NCBI GenBank assembly: GCA_964036295.1
Contig: OZ038464.1
Coordinates: forward strand, 5,566,001 to 5,630,000
Length of the DNA stretch: 64,000 nucleotides
Direction: 5' to 3'
DNA from: Plumapathes pennacea
Taxonomy: Eukaryota > Cnidaria > Anthozoa > Antipatharia > Myriopathidae
Shown: one piece after another, positions 1 through 9,700 of the stretch
Layout: every line of letters starts with the position of its first letter
Position numbering within the stretch: position 1 is the stretch's first letter
Notes under the pieces: model-generated
Told to the model about the DNA's origin: nothing
Seen by the model: the letters and a program-made list of their open reading frames with translations, nothing else
Database searches by the model: none
Position numbers and translations under genes: made by a program

Positions 1-16
1 AGGAAAACAGTATTAC

Positions 17-960
17 CGTATTATTGCCTATTATTTTATTGATGTACTGAGCTTTGGCTGTTAGTGCACCTCAAGCTGGGAATCAGTTCATTCTGATAAA
101 TCGGCACAGTGTACGCGCATTGGAGGTTCACTTATTTATGATTCTATTTGCTGTTTTTGCTGTTAGTAAACTTCAAGTTGGGAATCAGTTCATTTTGATA
201 CATCGGCACAATGTACGTGCATTGGAGGTTCACTTATTTATGATTCTATTTGCTGTTTTGCTGTTAGTAAACCTCAAGTTGGGAATCAGTTCATTCTGAT
301 ACATCGGTACAATGTACGTGCATTGGAGGTTCACTTATTTATGATTCTATTTGCTGTTTTTGCTGTTGGTGAACCTCGAGCTGGGAATCAGTTTATTCTG
401 ATAAATCAGCACAATGTACGCGCATTGGAGGTTCACTTATTTATGATTCTATTTGCTGCTTTTGCTGTTGGTGAACCTCAAACTGGGAATCAGTTCATTC
501 TGATAAATCAGCACAATGTACGCGCATTGGAGGTTCACTTATTTATGATTTTAGCTTGTGGTGTTGTTGTTGTTGGTGAACCTCAAGCTGGGAATCAGTT
601 CATTCTGATAAATCGGCACAATGTACGCGCATTGGAGATTCACTTATTTATGATTCTATTTGCTGTTTTGCTGTTAGTAAACCTCAAGCTGGGAATCAGT
701 TCATTCTGATAAATCGGCACAGTGTACGTGCACTGGAGGTTCACTTATTTATGATTCTATTTGCTGTTGTTGTTGTTGGTGAACCTCAAGCTGGGAATCA
801 GTTCATTCTGATAAATCGGCACAGTGTACGTACACTGGAGGTTCACTTATTTATGATTCTATTTGCTGTTTTGCTGTTGGTGAACCTCAAGCTGGGAATC
901 AGTTCATTCTGATAAATCAGCACAATGTACGCGCATTGGAGATTCACTTTGTTAGAATAT
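17..960. repeat. 102-bp satellite, about nine copies
   Basis: A tandem array with a period of 101-105 bp. The anchor motif ATTGGAGGTTCACTTATTT recurs near 119, 221, 322, 424, 526, 631, 732, 834 and 935. Because 102 is divisible by three, two open frames (54-299 and 323-709) run through the array and give a 34-residue repeat. Copies with 101 or 105 bp break the frame, there is no sign of a gene structure around it, and the hydrophobic repeat matches nothing I recognise, so I read it as a non-coding satellite. The array continues to the left edge of the window and may extend beyond it. Confidence 0.9.
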
Positions 961-1462
<502 letters not shown>

Positions 1463-1868
1463 TGGCGATTCAGAATGACTGCTATAGTCCGCTGGGAACT
1501 AATAGTTTTTGCCGCATTTCGATACAGAGCGGCGGAACAGCAGAAGAGGAAACAGAATCTTGTCAATTTTTATTGCTTGTCGAGTTGTGGTAATGCCGCG
1601 ACAATACTACACTTCTGTAATTTCCGAAGGCGATACGGTAATCCTAAAAAAGTAGGCTGACGCAACAACAAAATCAAACAAAGGGATACCCCTTGCCCTA
1701 TCGTTTCAATAACGCAAGTTGCATAAAAAAAATAAATAATAAGATGGACTAAATTTTGTGGGTAAATGAGTTTGCGAGAGTTTTATTACGCTCATCCGCC
1801 AATTTTTCGCGGTGGGGAATGGTACCGAACTTGTAAGGATTGCGGGCTCAGTAGTCAACAAAACCAAA

Positions 1869-1978
1869 ATGGCGGCTGAAGAAGAGAATTGGACTGCTGA
1901 TTTGCTCTGCTGGTTTTCTGGATCACGAGCCAGAGGTCACGACTCGCTGGGTCAGGAATCATCACTTGTCAGACTACA
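1869..1978 (+). other. Candidate first exon, conserved in two copies
   Basis: An ATG in good context (AAAATGG) opens a frame beginning MAAEEENWTADLLCWFSGSR and running to about LGQESSLVR. The paralogous stretch at 25809-25917 keeps the same start and almost the same residues, with clustered differences (RARGHD against RAEYHD). Beyond this the two copies differ by a stretch whose length is not a multiple of three, so either an intron begins or the frame has decayed. No family recognised. Confidence 0.35.
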
Positions 1979-2913
1979 ATCCAATGGAGCACAGGTCGAC
2001 ACATATACATACTCCGAACCAAAGGGCAGTTTAAGCAAGGTATTCACAATCATAGATTATACATGTACTATAATAATCATTTGGATGTGCTATAAAAATC
2101 GTAAAGTAATGCACTTATCAGCAGTCGTCCCGATTGGGTGGGAGGGGGGGGGGGGGATTCCTGGATCAGCGTTTCATCAAAGCAAAAAAAAAAACAAACA
2201 AACAAACGAACTAACTGAAACAAAACGGCGTATTTCAAGCCATCATAATATTGAGATACACCAGTATCTGTTTATTTATTTAGTTTTATTTAAAAAGTTT
2301 CATTTGCATTTGTCACATTTCAAAGTCACTTGTAATATATATAGTCCTTGAAAATGAAGGTAAACATTTAAGTAATTAACAGGAAGGTTTTAATACAATA
2401 TGGCTTAATATGACAGACCTTGGACACGACTATAGTTCAACTTGATCAGTGTTGACTAACACACACTTAACATTATCTTAGTCTTACTACTAATGTTTTG
2501 TGTAATTTTAACCCTTCAACACTTGGGCTCTGCTCAAAATACAAGTAGAGGTAGTTAGAATATTGATCTTCTTTCATCTGTGCAATAGGACATTTCCGAG
2601 ATGCCCATTGCCTCTGCTTCAAACTGAGGCCTATTGTGAAACCTTTCTAGTGAAAATGAGTTTGATTTGCTTGAAAATGAAACTAATTTTCACTGCAAAG
2701 GTTTTGCACTGACCTCGATTTGAAACAGAGGCAACAGGCATCTTGGACATGGACCAGTTATCAATACTTGATTATTCAATTAATTATTGCCAAGTTCTCT
2801 TATCATGTTATATATCTCTCTGGTGTGATATCTGGCAAGAGAGTTAGTTATAATAATAAAAAAGTTAAGTGTTCTGTGCTCCTGGTGGTAGATTAATAGC
2901 ATTTCTCCTTTTG

Positions 2914-3132
2914 TCCTTTCACTCCCAAGCTCAAAATACAGTTTCTCCTGGCCTTAAGAAAAGAAAATGTACCGTAAGAGTGATGTAGTGAGAATTTATA
3001 GTTTAATCAGCTTTCATCTAGGCAAACTATCAAAACCCAAGTTCTGCCCAATACTGGTGATTTATCTCTGGTGAGAAACTGAAGGAGAAGGAGAAATTTT
3101 ATGTTGTAATCAATTTTGGGAGTGAAAAGGTT
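2914..3132 (+). mobile_element. Short inverted-repeat element (MITE), CCTTTCACTCCC family
   Basis: About 220 bp bounded by CCTTTCACTCCCAAG and its imperfect complement GGGAGTGAAAAGG. Internal landmarks are a GTAGTGAGAATT stretch, a TTAATCAG core and a second arm of CTGGTGAGAAACTGAA type. The same element, in either orientation, occurs at about 3238-3446, 5880-6085, 15057-15190, 15615-15790, 26782-26960, 31368-31576, 38358-38555, 40866-41072, 48160-48345 and 61624-61823. Too short to code; a non-autonomous DNA element. Confidence 0.8.
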
Positions 3133-3237
3133 AAATATTGTGAAATGGAGAATTTACATTGATACCACTTCAGTGGCTCAAATTCTCAATCAACCTAACA
3201 CATTTGACCAGGTAAATGTCTTTCCAAATATGATTAT

Positions 3238-3446
3238 AACCCTTTTGCTCCTAAGAATGATTAACTTCAATTTTCTTTTTTCAATCTCCCATCAGAGATA
3301 TATCAAAAAGTATGGAGACTTTGGAATTTGATACCTTGCTCAAGTGACAGCTGATTAAAAGATGAATTCTTTTTTAATCACTAATACATTTTCTTATTTT
3401 ATGTTTGGGAGAATTTGTATTTTGAGCTTGGGATTTAGAGGATTAG
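3238..3446 (-). mobile_element. MITE, CCTTTCACTCCC family, reverse orientation
   Basis: Starts AACCCTTTTGCTCCTAAG, followed by the reverse of the family core, and ends with GGGAGAATTTGTATTTTGAGC and a diverged terminal repeat. It sits only about 100 bp from the forward copy at 2914-3132, so the two could form a hairpin. Confidence 0.7.
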
Positions 3447-4186
3447 GAAAATTCTAGGCAATCTTCTGTATCTTAAAGACGAGAGGTCAAAGTCACTGTA
3501 CCCCCAAAGAGGACTATAATTTGTTTCAATGCAGTGATCAATTCCAGCTTCAACCATTACCCCAATAATTTTTAGTGAGGCTACAAATTCTCCAAACCAA
3601 ATCAAAGAAAATTATAATAAATTTCACACTTTCTCATATTCGTTTGCTGTTTACAATTATTAGAGCGTTTTGCAACAATAGGTCACGTGACCCATAATTA
3701 ACCCCGTTAGTTTTTTTAAGAGCATAAAACAATGTGTTGACTTGCAAAAGTTCAGGTGCATAGCGTTAAAACATCAAATATGGCAGAATTTTGAAATTCA
3801 CAAATATTAAGAAGACTTATATGGGAAAAGTTGTTGAGCAAAGACCTATCTATGAAGTATCGGCAAACCTCATGCTATATTGTTATGAACCTGAAATTTT
3901 GAAGTGTTCATTCATTTTTATGCTCTTTTTATTTGTGGTACTCATACGAATTCTAAGTGGTTAATTTTGGGTCACGTGACCTTTTGTTGCAACGAAGGCG
4001 GCACCCCATCCCTCACAAGTCTGCCCAGCAAATGCAGCAAAAATATGGATAGACAACAACCCTTTGGTCTTGATTATGAATTCGATGATAGTTAATTTAC
4101 GATTCATTTGAGAGCAAGTCTTTCCCCTTCTTGTGTTTTATTTGGGAAAATTAATACCCTTCTTTAAATGACACTGTTGTTTCCAG

Positions 4187-4248
4187 ACGTCCTCTACTGT
4201 GAAATCCTGGGAAGGCTTACACATGGGAAGTCAAGGAGCCGGATTTAT
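4187..4248 (+). other. Candidate 62-nt exon, splice sites kept in both copies
   Basis: A TTTCCAG acceptor precedes and a GTGAGG donor follows an open stretch reading TSSTVKSWEGLHMGSQGAGF. The paralog at 27843-27904 has the same length, its own ...CTCAG acceptor (with a different preceding sequence) and the same GTGAGG donor. Changes are few (WEGLH against WEDLH, QGAGF against QAAGI). Equal length and preserved splice dinucleotides support an exon of an unrecognised plus-strand gene in the duplicated unit. Neighbouring exons are not clear. Confidence 0.4.
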
Positions 4249-4563
4249 GTGAGGTATTTATCTTAAATTTCTGTCTAGTTTCAGAAAACTTTCAGATGCA
4301 TATAATTACGTATTTATATGGCTACAGTGCATTGCACGTTAAATCGAGCCAAGTATGCTCACTGTACTGATGAGATCTGTTTTGATTTGTTCAATAATCT
4401 GCTTTATCTGATAGACGGCTTTGATGAATGTAAAACGGTTTTATAATAATTGTTTTCTTTGTATGTGTCTGGATTGGTTGATCTTCAGTGATAGGCTGTG
4501 AGTTACTTTGTCGTTGTCGAAATATGGCCGTTTAACATGGAGAATGAATACCGTTATTGTTAG

Positions 4564-4730
4564 TGGAGGTTCTCGACTATAGCCGATTCCAGCAGTTAAT
4601 GCAGATAATACGTAGCTTTAACTGGCCGCAAACAGTTGTTGGTCACGAAGAGCATCGACAGTGGGATAACAAACGGGACTATTGTCTGCGCATTCTCAGA
4701 AATTCACTACTCGTTTCACGGACGAAGCCA
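4564..4730 (+). other. Conserved open stretch, possibly an exon
   Basis: A reading with residues LDYSRFQQLMQII followed by FNWPQTV is shared with B (about 28373-28550). C keeps only the last part (from about 39105). It is followed in A and C by a greatly expanded poly-G run. Reading frames diverge after the QTV stretch, so it may be a decayed exon or just conserved repeat DNA. No family recognised. Confidence 0.25.
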
Positions 4731-4736
4731 GGGAGA

Positions 4737-4785
4737 GTGTGTGTGTGTGTGTGTGGAAGGAAGGGGGGGGGGGGGGGGGGGGGGG
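4737..4785. repeat. GT microsatellite and long poly-G tract
   Basis: About nine GT units followed by GGAAGGAA and a run of about 23 G. The orthologous site in C (about 39207-39230) is also a long poly-G run, whereas B has an interrupted GGGAAGGGAAGGAGGGG. Long G runs can form G-quadruplexes and are also prone to assembly error. Confidence 0.95.
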
Positions 4786-5879
4786 TATAGTGACGCTTGG
4801 GCTTGCCCTAAAAAGGCATTCAGCTATCATTTTCAACTCCAAGCAGAGTACGACTTAGCAAAGGAAACTAAACCAAGATCGCACATGGTGAACTAAATTT
4901 TACTGCGATGATATCTCACAGAAATGTTGTTCAAATCGTGAAAGAAACTGGGTTACTGCTTGGGGCAAAAAGTAATCGAGTCTAAGCAGTCACTGTGGCA
5001 ATTATCTTTACTATATGCCAGTTGTAGCATAAATGGAGTGAGAGCGATGAGTTATAGCAATTATAGATACGTACATCAGCCAAGAATACAACAATATGTA
5101 CAGGTCAATAATAAACTAGTAAAGATGGACTAAGTAAACCGCCGATTGTGATGTTGGACGGATTATTAACGTTATCAACGGCGTTTAAAATATATTTATA
5201 AATCCGGCCTTGTTTAGCAGGACCTGTCCTCAAATTGTCATACATCGTCCGGCTATAAACCAGTTTTCGACTTTATCAATTTAATGTTTTGCTAACTTGA
5301 ACGGTTTTCGGATGACTTCCCAAAGTAATTGTGTGGTTGATTTGGTTTGGTCTTTGCCTCGTGTTTGGATTGGTCCAAAAATAGAAGCAAAAACTCGATT
5401 GCGATTTTCAAGTGTCGATGACGTTTTCGGTGTTTGGTTTCTAAACGCAATTTAATTTGGCTTCTTGTTGATTGAAGCTATTTCTTACAGCCTCAATCTG
5501 TGATTTGCGATGTAATTAGTTTGGTTTTGGCTTTACGAAAGTTATCCGAAAACGCCTGTGGCGCGATCAACATACTGCAATAAAATAGTCACATCTCATG
5601 ATCAATTTCAGTAAAACTGCTCAAAATTACTTGTCAATATTTTTTTTCTAAATCTTCTTCCACCTCATACAGTATTACTAACAGTACCTTTGAAATGAGG
5701 TGTTTGTAACATAACTTTCCTTAGCTTCTGTTGTTTAAAAAAGTCGTTCAAAAACCAAAGGACAAAAATGCAACTAGGCACTCAGATATTCTGTGAAACT
5801 TAGAAAAGATAATTTTTGGGCATCTTATATACAACATCCAAAAAAGCGAGGTAACGTGTTATAATGTAGCTGCACCATT

Positions 5880-6085
5880 TGTAACCCTTTCACGCTCAAG
5901 AGTGATCAACTTCAATTTTCTCCTGTCTCACTAGAGATATGTTATGCAGAGAGGAGAACTTGGCTTTCGATAACTTGCCCAAATGACAGCTGATTAAAAC
6001 ATAAATTCTCCCTACGTCACCCATTTCTTTTCTTCTTAAAAGGTTGAGAGGATCTGCATTTTGAGCTTAGGAGTTTAAGGGTTAA
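5880..6085 (-). mobile_element. MITE, CCTTTCACTCCC family
   Basis: Begins AACCCTTTCACGCTCAAG and ends GAGCTTAGGAGTTTAAGGGTTA. It also occurs at the same place in B (31368-31576) and C (40866-41072), so this insertion came before the duplications. Confidence 0.8.
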
Positions 6086-6715
6086 ACAGAACAGCTTCAT
6101 CTGCATGTAGCTTGCTCGTGAATACCATCTCAGTCGGCGAAATAGAACACACGGCTCACATAAATTTTTCGGTCTCGGACAGTTCTCTTACACCACCTAT
6201 TGTCCTTGAGAGGCTGTACTCTTTATTTCATTTGTTCTTACGTTCGCGTATCACTCTCTTCGATTACAACAAGATTACTAAATTTTATGCGCAATGTTTT
6301 CTATTTCCGACTTGAGAAATTACGTGCGGACTGCACTTTTCACGTCTCAACACAAAAGCTTGAATAACTAATTTTGCTCCTTGACAAAGGACAGCATTGA
6401 ATGTCAGGGAAACGCTCAATTTTTTGCCAAAAGTAAAAAATAAGTTTTTCCGCAATAAGCCAACAAATCTCACAGTTGTTACACATCCGCTGACCAGAAA
6501 TCACTGGCAGTTTGCGCGTGCGCGTATAGTGTGATTTATCTGTGGGAACGCGTCAATTTCTAAAGCAAACCAAGGGCCGTTCACTGACAGCGCCATTCAG
6601 TTTACAATGATTAATTCTCAAAAATTCAGGATCTCCTTTGAAGAACTATTGTCAGTTAGATGTGATTCTGAACAACACACTACCATTGTTTAATATTACT
6701 GAGTAATTGACTGTT

Positions 6716-9700
6716 TCACGACCTACCCAAAGGAGTCACATCCTCCCCCAGGAGAACAAAAGGAGCCCAGTAGCGGGGATGGCGAAAGTTCTTGTGGAGT
6801 CTTCTCACGCCATTCATGGCTTCGTTGAGGGCCTCGTTCACACTTTTCCCACAGGACAGACTTCTGTAGAAATAACACATGAAGCCCAACGTTGCGTCAT
6901 CGTCAACCGCCCATAACGTTACGAGAACTGCGCGAGCTCCAGCTCCGAGAAATGCGCGAGCGATGCCGACTACACCCTCTCCGCAGACTTTACCACGGCC
7001 GCTGTAACAGGAACTTAGAACGACTAGCTTTGCCTTTATGCGTTTGCCTTCCAGATCGGAAATTTTCAGCATGATATCTTCGGGATCGTTTTCTGTAGTT
7101 CCGGGTGTACTAGGAGCAAGCAAGATCTCTCCTCTTTCTGCATCTCCGTGAGCTGCAATGTGGATCATATTGGCACTCGCAATGCTTTGTAGAAACCTGT
7201 CTTTGGTTGCGTTTTCTCCTACAAGCGGCTCGACTTTGAGCACATCGCCGACCATTTCGACTTCTTTCCGTGAGCTTGGTAAACTTGGCACTGAAACTAG
7301 CTTACCGTCCTTCTTAATTGAGCCAACCTCTGGGTCTCCTATCACTAAGGCTGTCGACAGGCCTGCTGGTTGTTCTGGGTACCCTCTGATTATCTCTGCT
7401 GTTTTTAGAGACGGAATTAGTCTCACTCGTAAGGATTTTACCATGTACTGCCCGTTTTCATCTACTAAAGCGGCAAATGGAACTAGAGCGAGTGGACCAT
7501 CAGGGACAATAATTGCTTGTGACCCCGCAATATACTGGCGCACAGGATACAGAAGAATTTGGTGCAGCTGTTTCAGCAGACACTTCAGCATTAATTTGTC
7601 AGACTGATCATGGTCGATGATGACCTCGCGTTTCTTTTGATTTTCTGAGGACATTGTTCTGACTAATTTTTGTTCTTGCATAGATGCAGTATGTGAGACC
7701 TTTGACGGACACACTGCTGCTTGTGGGAGAGTCCAGTCGACGGGAATTATGTACCGAGCTGGAGCGGGATTGCGTTTATCTTTAGTTGGTTTTGACGCTT
7801 CTGGGTAGAGAAACGAGAGCGAGCGGTCTTCGCATCTGACTTTGGCAGGTGGCGTCATCAGTTCTAGAGTCTTGTCAACCAGAAACTGTAAACTCTTAGA
7901 GGAATCTTCTTTTATGCGATGCTTTCCGAGTTGTTTCACTTTAATGTCACATTTCCGAAATATAACGTCTCCATTTGGCTGTATAATCCAGGTGCAAATT
8001 TGAGGGTGGAGTAGGAAAAAAAAAAGAACTGTACTATCCAGAGCCTCAACCAATTTCCAGGTTTTATGGAGGTCCGAAATATTGGTTTTAGGGACGGATG
8101 CATAACCAACAAGATTGGCAGTAGACATTAAGTCAGTCAGAGCTATTGCTCGTACTCTTTCAGCATTGATAAGAGCTTCACCTCTCTTGTCTTGAACCAA
8201 AAGATTGCGTACGAGTTTCTTATAACAGTGCATAAATATATCGATAACGGCAACTTTATCTTCATCCCTCGCTGGCACGTTCTTGAACAATTCCTCCAAA
8301 CATGCTACTCCCTTTTTCAAGACACTTTCAGCCTTCCTGTATTGACCGAGTATATTATAACAATCTCCAAGTCTCCTATAAGCTGCTGCTTCGCCATTTT
8401 TGCCTCTAATCTCTTTTGCGATATTCAGGTCCATTTTTAGATATTTAATAGCTTTGTCGTATTGGCAAAGAGAGTAGAAACAACTTCCAAGGTTCCCATA
8501 AGCTGCTGCCTCGTCAAATTTGTCTCCAATCTCTTTTGCGATGTCCAGGTTCATTTCCAGATATTTAATAGCTTTGTCGTACTGGCCGAGAGATTGGAAA
8601 CATATTCCAAGATTCCCACAAGCTACTGCTTTGCCCTTTTTGTCTCCAATCTCTTTTGCGATATTGAGGTTTATTTCCAGATATTTAATACCTTTGTTGT
8701 ACTGGCCGAGATAACTGAAACAAGACCCAAGGTTCCCGTAAGCTGCTGCTTCGCATACTTTGTGTCCAATCTCTTTTGCAATATTTTGGCTCATTTCCAC
8801 ATATTTAATAGCTTTGCTGTACTGGCCGAAAGATATGAAACAAGTTCCAAGGTTCCCATAAGCTACTGCTTCGCCTTCTTTGTGTCCAATCTCTTTTGCG
8901 ACATTCAGGTGGATTTCAAGATATTCAATAGCTTTCTCGTACTGGCCGAGGGAATGGAAACAAGTCCCAAGGTTCCCATAAGCTGCTGCTTCGCCTTCTT
9001 TGTGTCCAATCTCTTTTGCGATATTCAGGTTGATTTCAAGATATTCAATAGCTTTCTCGTACTGGCCGAGGGAATGGAAACAAGTTCCAAGCTTCCCATA
9101 AGCTGTTGCTTCACTTTCTTTGTGTCCAATCTCTTTTGCGATACTTAACCTCATTTCATGATAATCAATTGCTTTGTTGTACTGACCGAGAGATCTAAAA
9201 CAAGTGCCAAGGTTCCCATAAGCTACTGCTTCACCTTCTTTGTGTCCAATCTCTTTTGCAATATTCAGGTGCATCTCCAGACATTTTATAGCTCTGTTGT
9301 ACTGGCCCAGAAAATAGAAAGAAACTCCAAGGTTCCCATAAGCTACTGCTTCGCCTTTTTTGTGTCCAATCTCTTTTCCGATATTCAGGTTCATTTTCTG
9401 ATATTTAATAGCTTTCTCGTACAGGCCTAGTGTATGAAAACAAGTTCCCAGGTTCCCATAAGCTACTGATTCGCTTTCTTTATATCCAATCTCTTTTGCG
9501 AGTTTAAGGTTCATTTCGTGATATTTAATAGCTTTGTTGTACTGACCGAGAGATCTAAAACAAGTGCCAAGGTTCCCATAAGCTACTGCTTCATCTTCTT
9601 TGTGTCCAATCTCTTTTGCAATATTCAGGTGCATTTCCAGACATTTTATAGCTCTGTTGTACTGGCCGAGAAAATAGAAAGAAACTCCAAGGTTTCCATA

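Noticed and set aside
54..709. Repeat-protein ORFs in the first kilobase
   Set aside because: Satellite units of 101 and 105 bp break the frame; no start context, splice sites or family.
7158..7607. Plus-strand ORFs opposite the CHAT domain (also 32552-33118 and 42146-42589)
   Set aside because: Antisense of a well-supported coding exon; no independent support.
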